DNA of 64,000 nt, from positions 11,906,348-11,970,347 of the forward strand of contig CAIIXF020000006.1 of the NCBI GenBank assembly GCA_903813345.2, read 5' to 3'. The position numbers were made by a program, and so were the translations under genes. This DNA is from Owenia fusiformis (taxonomy: Eukaryota > Annelida > Polychaeta > Sabellida > Oweniidae). Below the pieces are notes generated by a model. That model was not told where the DNA came from. It made no database searches and worked only from the letters and a program-made list of their open reading frames with translations. Below, piece after piece: positions 53,106 to 64,000 of the stretch (its first letter is position 1; every line of letters begins with the position of its first letter).

Positions 53106-54137
53106 ATATACCATCCTTGCTGCAAGGGTATTTTACTGAATTTAAGCATAAATGAAGTCCTTTGAAGAAGGATACTCACAACATTACTTTTTGGGGCGTT
53201 TAAATGTTCCAGTGTTAGGAATCGTCGAAATGTTGTAAATGGCCGTTAATAGTACAATCCACGCGTCGGTAAAACATCCTTGAAATGGGTGATGCGGTCA
53301 CACATACGTATTTCTAGAGCACATTTCAAAATTACATAACAGCAGTTTTACTGAAAAACGTGTAAGTCCCATCAAAAAATAATTTGGCTAACTAAGCCAT
53401 TTGAAATGATCCTTTAATAATATTCTTATGGAGCGCGTTATCAAAATATATTTTGGATGTATTTCACTGAATAATTGGTGAAAAAACAACTTAACTTGAG
53501 GCCCATCGAAATATGTTACAAGGTAGTTGTAGTCTTCCTATCTTATAATGTGCAACATTTACATTTTTAGCGTTTTAAGCGATTATTGGTGTCAAATGGA
53601 TATTTGTATTTTTTCAGAAATTATAATTTGATAGTTTGCATGTTGCAACTTTGCACATGGCCTTTTATGTAGAATTAGTAAGCGAATTCTCATTTGCTAA
53701 TAGATTGCCTTCACATTCCTATAAATCTGTCTTATGTAGACCTTTAACAACACCCCGTGAAATGTTCTGTGTAGTGTTTTACTGCTGATTGATTTGTCTC
53801 AAGACATTGGTTGCTCAGCCAGTGAGGGGTAAAATATGTATATTTACTGTGCAGAGAGTAATAGATTGCATCGGACTGATTGTCCCGCTAATTCTCAGTC
53901 GCGCAAAGGTGATACATACTTTTTAATTGACTTTCAATCAGATGTGAGCAGTGATACAATGAAGGTCTAATCCTCGATAAATTCTCACAATCAATTTGAA
54001 TCTAGTTAGTTGTGGAAATACAACTGCTTTCCGAAAAACAGGGGTTAAGTTACACATATTTAGAGAACCTAAACACGAATGTGTAATATTTGACTTTTAC
54101 AGGGACCTTATTACAATCATTTTCCGTATACCTTTGT
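53106..54137. other. AT-rich DNA, no gene seen
   Basis: No open frame, array or hairpin of note before the foldback cluster starting at 54138. Confidence 0.45.
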
Positions 54138-54688
54138 ATTCCATACCTGGTGAGGTTTCAGGGACATATCAACCGGGAATATATTCCATATCCGGGCAAA
54201 TATTTTTCGTATGTCCCGCTCCAACGGAGCTCCGGGACATATAAATCGTATGTCCCGCAAAAACTTGAAAAAAATTTAAAAATAAATTCGGGAAAAAAAT
54301 GTGAAAATAAAATTTGAAAAAAAATTGTGGAAAAAAATTATGTAAAAAAATTTTGAAAAAATGTTGAAAAATGTTGAAAAAATATTCTGAAAAAAAGATG
54401 CAAAAAATGTGGAAAAAAGTTGAAAAAATTTTTTTCAAAAAAATTGAAAACAAATTTCGAATGATAACATATTTTGCAAGTAAACACACCAGAGCATATG
54501 GGATACATGCTTATTATTTCAAACCTCATCAGGTATGGAATACAACAGTTATGCACGGTCGGTTTGGATACAGGAAATATCCATTGGGATATACAATACA
54601 TCTTCCCTTGGTCCCTTCGGTCCCTCGGGAAGATATATTGTATATCCCTCGGGATATTCCATGTATCCAAAACCTCCCAGTGCATAAC
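54138..54688. repeat. Nested foldback cluster with A-rich core
   Basis: tgtattccatacctggtgag (54138) pairs with the complement at 54512-54545. Between the arms lie a smaller fold around gtcccgctccaacggagctc (54180-54260) and a 190-bp purine-rich (GAAAAAA)n tract. Next to it, 54548-54688 is a separate hairpin with arms of about 60 nt (gttatgcac ... gtgcataac) and the tip cccttggtcccttcggtccc. Confidence 0.85.
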
Positions 54689-55080
54689 CCCTATATATTT
54701 AATCCGCCAAGTAAACTGTCAAATGGTAGAACTAATCCACTTGTACATGTTCACGTTTTAAAAACGTGTATCTCAACCTCCCTATTATCAGTAAATGGTT
54801 GTCTATATAAATAATAAACGTCTCGAGTCTGTTTGTTCGGCTGTAGTTCCATAAAATACTTTTTTTGATTAAACTTAACAATCCCTGTAATCCAATGTGG
54901 TGAGTTATGGGGCATGAATTATTCAACCTGAATTGTAAATGCGTACGAAAAACAATTAGTTGTGTTTTTATTCTTTGTTCTCGATCTCACACAAATCAAA
55001 TCAAATTAGGTTAGCTATAATTTAAGATTTTCGAAATATGATTGAATTTTAAATCAGCGTTGATAATTTCCTTTCTACGC
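54689..55080. other. AT-rich spacer between the foldback cluster and the 46-bp satellite
   Basis: No gene or repeat of note was seen. Confidence 0.4.
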
Positions 55081-56040
55081 CGATATAATATTTGCCATCG
55101 TGAGAATTTGTACCCTGGTATAATATTTCATACGCTGTTGCCATCGTGGGAATTTGTACCCTGACATAATATTTCATAGGTTATTGCCATCGTGAGAGTT
55201 TGTACGTTGTTGCCATCGTGAGAATTTGTACCCTGGTATAATATTTCATACGCTGTTGCCATCGTGGGAATTTGTAACCTGATATAATATTTCATAGGTT
55301 ATTGCCATCGTGAGAGTTTGTACGTTGCTTCCATCGTGTTTGTACCCTAATATAATATTTTATACGCTGTTGCCATCGTGAGTGTTTGTACGTTGTTGCC
55401 ATCGTGAGAATTTGTACCCTGACATAATATTTCATACGCTGTTGCCATCGTGAGAATTTTTACCCTAATATAATATTTCATAGGTTATTGCCATCGTGAG
55501 AGTTTGTACGTTGTTGCCATCGTGAGAATTTGTACCCTGACATAATATTTCATACGCTGTTGCCATCGTGAGAATTTGTACCCTAATATAATATTTCATA
55601 GGTTATTGCCATCGTGAGAGTTTGTACGTTGTTGCCATCGTGTGTGTACCCTAATATAATATTTTATACGCTGTTGTCATCGTGAGAATTTGTACCCTGA
55701 TATAATATTTTATACGCTGTTGCCATCGTGAGAATTTGTACGTTGTTGCCATCGTGAGAGTATGTACCCTTATATAATATTTTATACGCTGTTGTCATCG
55801 TGAGAATTTGTACCCTGATATAATATTTTATACGCTGTTGCCATCGTGAGAATTTGTACGTTGTTGCCATCGTGAGAGTATGTACCCTGATATAATATTT
55901 TATACGCTGTTGCCATCGTGAGAATTTGTACGTTGTTGCCATCGTGAGAGTATGTACCCTTATATAATATTTTATACGCTGTTGCCATCGTGAGTGTTTG
56001 TACACTGATATAAAATTGTATACACTGTTGCAATCATGTG
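55081..56040. repeat. 46-bp satellite with alternating unit types
   Basis: The core tgttgccatcgtgagaattt recurs about thirty times. Units with tgtaccctgatataatattt alternate with shorter ones ending tgtacgttg, giving higher-order blocks. Minus-strand open frames repeating TMATAYKILY arise from the array and are not taken as a gene. Confidence 0.9.
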
Positions 56041-58609
56041 AGATCACAGCCTTCCATCAGTACCTTTCTAGAAGGATTATTATATCAGGGCAAAGATGGT
56101 CTGAGTATTAGAATGCGTGAATGTTGCAAATAACTACATCAGTTTCCACATGTAATGGCAAATGTACCAAATTATTGTCAATTCCACATTGGAATGTTAA
56201 ATGCCCCAAGTGGCTGTTACAGGTTCTAAATTGTTATGTCAAATGTCGCACATGACTGACAGTGTTTCCACATGCTTGCCAAAGGACAGGGTATGGTACA
56301 GCAAATTATTTAAAACAGGCATGAGTAGACTATTATTATATGACTATATGGTGAACAGAAATTCAACATTAAAATGATATGTTTTCTTTAAAGTAAACTT
56401 ATCAGGATAATAAAATGATCAATCCAACACTCCAAGATCTCGACACATTCTCAAAATGTGGGATTTGTTTTTTAGCTCACATGGTGAGCTATAGGTATCA
56501 CTCACCTGTCCGTCTGTCCATCAGACGTGTTCAACATCAATACAGAAAACCCCCCTATGACTCCTGATTTAAAAACGTACCTACTTTCAAAATGGCCGCC
56601 GTTTTGTCTAAATTCATTCTCCATACAACAAGGTGTCAAATAAAGGTGTACTAGGTCCACCCCCTTCGCTCTAACATCCACATAATGTTGCATAACCTAT
56701 TTGTCTGCATGGTATCTGAATTGTTCTTTAGAATAAAACTAAGCTTTATGGAGCAACTCCACAAGACGTTTCAAATAGATGCACTTTTATGTACAAAAGT
56801 TCATACTTTTGAAATTAAGGGGGACATATTTATTTGACACCATGTATAAATGATCCTTTCTGGTACTCGTACAAAGCAAAGCAACTCAAAGCAAACAAAG
56901 CAACGCAAAGCAAAGCAAGGCAAAACAAATGTAATGAAGGAATCCTAAATAATTCAGATAGACAGAATTCGAGTGATGAATTTGTCGACTCATGTGATGA
57001 ATTTACTGCGTTGAACAAATAATGAAAAAATGGAAAGTAGCCCATCGGTTAGATGAACTTCAAAGGTGGCCCCAAATAACTCAGGTAGATAGAACGTTTA
57101 GAGGGATGAAATCTGACATTCTGATAAATATATTGCATCAAATAATGATAAACGGGAAAGCAGCCTATCAGTCAGATGACCTTTGAATGTGACCCAAAAT
57201 AACACAGGTAGATAAAATGCTAAAGTAATGAATTTGTCCTATAATTTGATATAATACAATATAGCTAAATTGTAATATTTGAAATAATACAAATAACGGA
57301 AACACTGGAGGCAGTAAATCATTTAAATCACAAATTAGATAGTAGTTTTTCATCCAGTGAGACTAAACCAAGGAAACTCTCTTTGCTGGTCTGCCTGTGA
57401 AAACGTGTTGCTCATCACGAAGTTAAAAGGGCAATAAGGACTGTAGAGAAAATAGGAAAGTTTTTTCATTTTCTTGAGCTATCAAGGCAACATTTGGTTT
57501 AACATCTTCTTTGACATACCTATTTTCTTAAAATGTATGGATAAATTATCAATTTCAGCATTAAGAAGTGTAAATTCAGTTCAAAGCTTCAAAAAGGGGA
57601 CTTCCACTTTTATATTTTTAAGATCCACCATGTCTCAAGAGGAATATAAGCTGAAATAATGATTATCTAGGGGGTTGCTTTGTAGATAATAAAAATAGAT
57701 GTTAGTCTTGATGAAATATCCAAACTGGTCAATGATCGTTGAATGACCCCTCTGCACTAATTATTGCACCTTTAATGTATCAGTCCATAAAACGTGTATG
57801 ATACATTTCTACAGGTTGTTAAACTTTCACTTTTGTTACACATTCGGTAGTTTAACTTTGTATGCAGTCACGATGTTATTTTGAAAATGCCGCATGTCGC
57901 ATTAAGTTCCTATGTGATTTAGCAAAGCTCAGGGCTTATTCAAAAATTGGATTGATACTTCGCGATGATACATTACAGTAATATTTTCGCATTTTGTCAT
58001 GCTGCATTTTACAACGACTTGTATTCTTTAAGTGAGTTTTAGTCTAGCTTTGTATATGATAAATTGTTGTGAGAATATGTCATATGTTATATATTTGATA
58101 TATTGTTATATTACATATATATTGGAATATAGTTATAGAGCCTTTAAAGGCCCTGTGTAAAGTTTCAAAATAAGTTTTTATCGTTCATTTGCTATTTGCC
58201 GTGACTTTTAAAGATATTTTAGAGACTTTTGAGAAACAAAGTTTTGAAAAAGGTGTCAGCTTGTACCTGTATTATCAATTAAGTTGCGCTTGCATTGTCT
58301 TTTTAAAAAAGGTTACACGCAGATAGATACACGCAGGAAAACTTTACAATGTGCGTCGGTATTATGGCATTCGGTATAACGCCTTTCTGAACCACTTCCA
58401 TGCATGGATGAGTTCATTTCTCGCTTATCAATCAATCGATTTGTTAAGTTTTTTTTCAGTTAAAATAAGAGAAAAGGATAACATTTAGTTTCAAAAATAC
58501 ATTGGGTAAGACTACGATTTAAGGCAAAGTGGTTTAAAACTTTATATTTGGGCTTTATAAGGAAGCTAACAGTGGTGTGTGGTTCAGTGTAAAACATATT
58601 TACGAGGAT
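56041..58609. other. Repeat-scarred DNA without a supported gene
   Basis: It includes degraded 42-bp-family units (56160-56280). A gctcacatggtgagctatag palindrome with an adjacent ctgtccgtctgtcc stretch lies at 56476-56525, a dispersed-repeat pattern common in mollusc-like genomes. A simple (CAAAG)n tract is at 56873-56930. No coding series is seen. Confidence 0.5.
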
Positions 58610-58875
58610 TTTTCCGGTTTACCATTTATCTTTCGCAATGTTACTCGAATCAATATTCATTGAACTCATATCATATCGTTAAACAAGAAAGATTTTCATT
58701 TACAGACACGTCCACTAGGCATCATAAATATATCAATCAGTGTGTGATTTAATAAAAGCAATTGCAACAATTTCTTCAGATAGGTTAATGAATAATACAA
58801 TGTGGACAGTGATATTGATTACGACCGCCAATTTTAACGTATGGCTAACAAGAGAAGGCTCTTAATCTGTTAATT

Positions 58876-60896
58876 AAGGTAGTTACACACCAACAGGTAT
58901 AAAAATCAATTAATAGTAAAATGTATATATATTTTTTTAAATGTTACAGAATTATGCTTCATAATCAAGCAAAGATAGGCGTCACCACTTTTGTTTTTAA
59001 TAAAACTTGAAAATACAGGGTGTCCTTTATTTTACAGTTTCTTTACAATTGCGATAGAAAAGCTGTGTAAAGTGTAAAGATACTTTGGGCACATACTGTA
59101 TTTTAACTAGAAATCGGCAACTCCGCGGAGTAGCAAATCCCAAAGAACAATATATCTGTCTATGGCACAATGCAATCTTTACCATTAACTCTACCCTTGA
59201 TTAAATTGGCAGATATTAAAAAACAAACATTAAGCTCAGAATTTCCACCGATTTAAGCATTTGGGTGACCATCGGAATTTCAAAAGCACAAATCGTAAAG
59301 GCAATGCAATATTTAGTATGATGTTACCATACTCTAAGTTACAGCGAATTCCTCCTCTTGGCAGCCATTTTGAATTTTCTTTGGCACAAATCAGAAAAAT
59401 AGCAAAATTATGATATACTAAAATTGCTTCAATTTGAGTATAAAGCCATACTTTGAAGAGATCAGATAATTATTGCGTAATCCCACATTAGGCAGCCATT
59501 TTGGATATTACAAGACCCAAATCAGAAAAATGATATATTTGCAATCTACTCTAAATTGCCTTTCATTTGAGTATAATAAAGCTATACTTCAGAGAGATCT
59601 CAAAATCAACAAAAAATCCTGTTTTCCCTACCATCTCCCCCCAATACACGGCTCTTGGGGTCAATATACTACCAAAATAGCATGCAAAAATATTAAAATA
59701 AAAAATTAAGATTCTCGCGAAAAATGCAAACCAATCTTAAAGCGACGGCCATCTTGAATTTTTTGCGTATTCACCAAATTACATCTTTCCACCAAATATA
59801 CGGACGTTCGGACGGACTGGCGGACTGACTGACTGACTGACGGAGAGCCTCACGGCCCTACCGAACTTCGTTCGTTGGGATAATAACGCAAGTTGAGGAG
59901 AGTAGGGGATAAAGAGGATAGTGTGTTTTTGCCAAAATGGACAAAGATAACAGAAATCTGTTCTCTGTTATTGCTCTTCGAAGAAAAGACACATTTTCAT
60001 TATTGGATTTCAGATTTCAGATATTTATTACTATTTTGAAAAACATACATGACATCCAATACAACATGACGCTCTCAAGAGCATATATGTTGGTTTTAAC
60101 TGGACAGAAATGGGTCAGTGCCGCCAAAAGGTAAGACAAATAGAAATTGAGTGAAGAAATACCTCAGAATGACACTGGCCCAAGTCTGTTGGAAATCATT
60201 TCGAGAATGTAAAAATATTAATACTCAGGGACAGGGACACAGGGTACGAGAACGGGTAATTGCTGGATATTTTTGTTTATATGTTTTGATTATGTTATAG
60301 AGTGCTAAATTGCAACATAGACTTAAAAGGCTATTATTTGCTAGAATCCAATGAATTCAAAATTAAATAAACCAATTTCTATAAAATAATTACTATAAAC
60401 ATTTTCAAAAGTGTGAGTGTGGTATTACGAAATGTCGGCCCATGATGTGCTTTGAACTGAACACTAGTTAAAGGCAGAATCTGATCTAGAGGGGGTGACA
60501 AAATTGCAAGCAACATGTAATTGACCTACCAATCTATTCCTTACAGTATCAAATACATTATCTTTATAATTCACAATATGTTATAAATTGGTGAAGTTAT
60601 TAATGATTCAAAGTGCAAAAATGAGTGAAAAATGTTTAAATTCTCCCAAATAATAAGAATGGTAACCATTATTACAGAAAAATAATATTGTAAAAATCTT
60701 TAATTTTCCTGGAATAAAGTATGCACTTTGGGGATTTTTAGAAAATAGACATGACAAGGAATGATATGAGCCAAAGATATTCTAAAATTGAAACAATTTT
60801 TTGTTTAGCCCGCTCGCTATATCTGATTCCCTCTTTAATCATTGCTCCTACAGTATGCTATTGAACAATATTTTTGTATTTTTGTATAACTACCTT
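58876..60896. mobile_element. 2.0-kb insertion with AAGGTAGTTAYAC terminal inverted repeats
   Basis: The block interrupts the second copy of the 52.8-kb duplicated segment. Its ends are aaggtagttacac and gtataactacctt, complementary at 12 of 13 positions, next to TTA-rich flanks that may be a short target duplication. Inside are two diverged units starting ggcagccattttg (59361 and 59492). There is also a (GACT)n tract beside cgaacttcgttcgttgggat, the same end type as at 40800. No transposase is recognised. Confidence 0.65.
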
Positions 60897-61664
60897 ATTA
60901 ATAAGAATTTATATACAGATTATAAATGAGCATCAATAATTCACAATGTGTTTATTGTGATAGCTTTCAGCTGTTTCGTAGTGTTGAAAGTAATGGAGGT
61001 AAATTGTGCGTGGCTCGTGATCAGTAAGAAAGCCTCATTGAAATTAGCAATTAGCTCGCTATAGGCCTCGAAAAACACTTTATTTCCATATTGTTGCCTT
61101 TTAGCACATGTGATTACATATTTGAATAAGAATTGAGCTGCGATGCGATATGATTGTCTTTTAGGGGAATTCAAACAATTAAAGTTAAAGATACAATTAT
61201 GTCATAGAGGAGGGAGGTCAGAACGGATTATAGGTTGCAAGGGTACAGAAGTTTGGTCACGACCATAACTACTTTCTCCGTCTACAAATCTCAATAAACA
61301 TTTGATAGAACTATTTGTATTCAACGTGTTCGCCATCAAAGAAGATTATGTCATAGATTCTTTGACAAACGATCTTCCCTGGATAGTTCCTCCTCTAATC
61401 ATTTGAACATGTTGAATATACTGGTATTTTATATCTGTCCTCCATACCCAGATACCGCAATACACTAGATGCGAGCAGAAATAATCTTGATTTACGTCAT
61501 TAAATATTCAGAATTCAGTAAAAGTGATGTCATATTTGAAATCTACATGTAAAATGACATTTAGAAATATGGTTCCGAAAATTGTTTATCAACTTTGAAA
61601 ATTTAAATATTATTGAAAATGTGACTTCTATTCCCTATTATTTCTATTTGAGATTCCCATAACA
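60897..61664. other. AT-rich DNA, no gene seen
   Basis: The first 40 bp complete the duplicated segment described at 52800. A 77-codon minus frame (60941-61174) has no recognisable feature. Confidence 0.4.
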
Positions 61665-61905
61665 CCATGTTTTAAAATCACAAAAAGTGAAATATCTTTT
61701 CTTGTATTGGACATGTACATATAACATTTTCTTTTACTGGACATATCTTAATTTGCATAACTATTAGATACATAAGGGTGATATGAAAATTGAGCCACTA
61801 AAACAGATGAATATTTAAATTAGAGAACTTTCTACACACCCGCCATCTGACCCGAATGAGCCACCTGGTGGTGAAACTGGTAACTACCTACTCGCGTTTG
61901 AGTTA
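61665..61905. repeat. Diverged duplication (copy 2 of pair with 46610-47630)
   Basis: This copy is continuous and lacks the 780-bp insertion of the first copy. It contains tacataagggtgatatgaaa and gagccacctggtggtgaaac. Confidence 0.75.
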
Positions 61906-64000
61906 TACAGACATAGATATTAGATATAAATTTTATCCCCATGTTAAGTCAATACGTCATCCTTGCTGAAATCCTCATTTTCTCAAAAGAACTCAAGTTG
62001 GCCGGGTCCCAGACCGGGTCTCAACCATAATATGGACATTAAAGCTTGGCTAAGGTATTCTTGAAAATTTTGGTAAGCTTTAACTTGGTATTTCAAAAAG
62101 TGTACCGCGCCGGGCGAGACAAACATGGAATAACTCTGCGATGAAAGAATATTCTTGAAATTTGGTCATCAGGCAATCGAGTCAATTAAATGTTGTTTAA
62201 TCATCATATCATCATTCAGAACTGCATCGTTCATGACGGAGATCATCTAGAGCATGTCGTCTAAAATGTCGTTTCTCAGTATGTAATTCAAAAAATCCAA
62301 TTACTATTTGGAAAATAAACTGTCTTTATGCTCAGCTTTTTCAATGAACGAAAAAGAGTTACTCCGCCCGTAACTTTTGCATGAGACGTATGATCCAACA
62401 AAGGTGAATGAATCAATGGTTTATTGGCGATTTTATTGCTCCGTCGGGCAATCGCTCAACACAATCTAACAAATTGGATGATAAAATTACTGGGAAAATT
62501 GTGTCTTTTTTAATCTTGGCTTTACGAGGACGATCCAGATTCTTAGGACGCATCAACGATGACGAGTTCCTTGTTTTGACTGCAAATGAGAACCAATAAA
62601 TCAAATCTTATTCTACTAACCTCCAATATTATTGCTCATAAATTCTATTATCGCGCGTAATGCTAATGACGTCGACATTTTGAGCAGTAAAGACGTCAAA
62701 TGGCAAAAATTTACGCTGCCCGGAGTTAACATCAATTTAGTTCACAGTTAATGTATTTTTAATTTCTGTCCATCATAGCTGTTGATTTCAACAAAAAATA
62801 GGAAAGGCAATTGGAAAATCAACAGTCTTTCTCAATGCAGATAACTTTCAGCTACAGGTGTAAGACGCCAAGTGAGAGCGTCGCGAACATATATGAAGCC
62901 TCGTGTATGAGGCATCGCAAAATGGCGAATGTTTAGAGAGGATCTTTAAGGCAAAGGGGTAGAAACAGATTTGAAAATTACAACGAAATCTAGAGATAGT
63001 GGGAGTCTACACGCTAGCGGTGATAGATGGTTATTGGTGATTGTGTGGGAACCTTTAGATAAAGAATATATGAGTAAATGTCCATATGCTTCATTAGATG
63101 AAGTCATCAGATACCATTAGACAGTTGCAAATTGCCCAATTTATATTCTAGTTGTGGACTTCATTCAATGCAGCATGGATAAAATATATCAACTAATGAC
63201 GCATATAAAAGTTACTGAAACCCTATCCAATGTGCTGCAAAATTTGAGAATGATATTTGTGTATATACATTTAAAAAGCGAACACAAGGTACTTGAAAAA
63301 GAAGTGGTTATTTAAGTAGTTAACTTAATGTGTGGTATTTGCTTCAACCTGGTAAAATAACAATAACAAACGTCATTCCAATATTAAAGGGACCTGCGTA
63401 TTACATAAGCAAGGACATAGAGCATTCAATTACCCTTTGCATTCGTTCGACTTCACTTCTCAAACATAAACAGGCGCAGAGTTATAAACTACCCGAAGAC
63501 GAAGCCCTCACTTAAGAAGTGAAGGGTAGCATTCAATATAAAAGGGACTAGAATATACTATATTAGCCATAACATAGCATCCAATAGCAACCTCTACTTT
63601 GAAAATAACATATGTCATTCAATATTAAAGGGACTTGTTTACTATATTAGCAATACCATATCAGAGTTACACTGGCAATAACATGATATTCAATATCAAA
63701 AGGACTTGCGTATTACATCAACAATAACAAATTGCATTCAATATTAAAGGACTCAAAAAATGTACCCAAAAGTATATAGAGAGCACAGATAAACCAATCA
63801 ATATTTTCAGACATTTTTTGCATGGTCATGTAGCCAAAACATGAAAGTTTTCTCCCCAATACACCATTTTTATTTCAGTCATGTCTTTTTGATGCTTTAA
63901 CCCTTTATCTTATACACCACATAATCAATGTAACCTCATATTTCGAGGACAGCCTGTATCCTTACTGCTACATTGTTCATCACATTTGATAATAATTCTG
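61906..64000. other. Mixed AT-rich DNA with dispersed repeat pieces
   Basis: A GC-richer stretch near 62400-62600 is open on both strands, without recognisable protein. At 63425-63525 acttcacttct and aagaagtgaag form a foldback related to 22800-22862. From 63380 onward, short blocks with attcaatattaaagggact recur four or five times. Confidence 0.45.

Noticed and set aside
55664-56047. 127-residue minus-strand repetitive protein
   Set aside because: It is fully explained by the 46-bp satellite, and neighbouring units shift frame freely.
62408-62604. 63-residue frames open on both strands
   Set aside because: GC is locally higher, so stops are rarer. Neither peptide shows a domain and there is no splice or promoter evidence.

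Overview
The window looks like nuclear DNA of an AT-rich marine invertebrate. Split genes with GT-AG introns, microsatellites, mariner-type elements, minisatellites and many foldback repeats all point that way. A lophotrochozoan, perhaps a mollusc, is my guess from genome texture; no marker in the window settles it.

Region 1 (1-27,924, + strand) carries the 3' part of one gene, a homologue of ARHGAP39 (Vilse/CrossGAP). It encodes a long disordered Ser/His/Lys-rich region, a MyTH4 domain and a C-terminal RhoGAP domain. I could join thirteen coding segments with consistent splice phases down to the stop codon at 27,922-27,924. The upstream exons, where the family's WW domains would lie, are outside the window.

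Region 2 (8,635-25,771) is a 17-kb intron of that gene. On the opposite strand it holds two complete tandem paralogous genes, each with five exons and the same intron phases (1,1,0,2). Each encodes a small secreted protein (251 and 240 aa) with a signal peptide and one von Willebrand factor A-like domain whose metal site is degenerate. The introns of the first paralogue (10,852-17,169) are packed with repeats. One is an 86-bp array carrying 18 extra copies of the gene's own last 3' splice site plus the first 31 coding bases of its last exon. Others are a 129-bp satellite split by a solo-LTR-like insertion, a 29-bp array, and a polyadenylated retrocopy with a 17-bp target-site duplication. Two mariner-like remnants with unusually long terminal inverted repeats also lie in the host intron.

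Region 3 (28,000-33,800) holds a 30-bp minisatellite and an intronless gene for a type II membrane protein that looks like a GT-A-fold glycosyltransferase (31,758-33,233).

Region 4 (33,800-64,000) has no gene I can establish. It is built of foldback hairpins, minisatellites (42-bp and 46-bp units), TIR-flanked elements and diverged duplicated segments, in two cases with an insertion that sits in only one copy. Two short signal-peptide-like open segments (36,378 and 43,874) might be first exons of genes that continue elsewhere.
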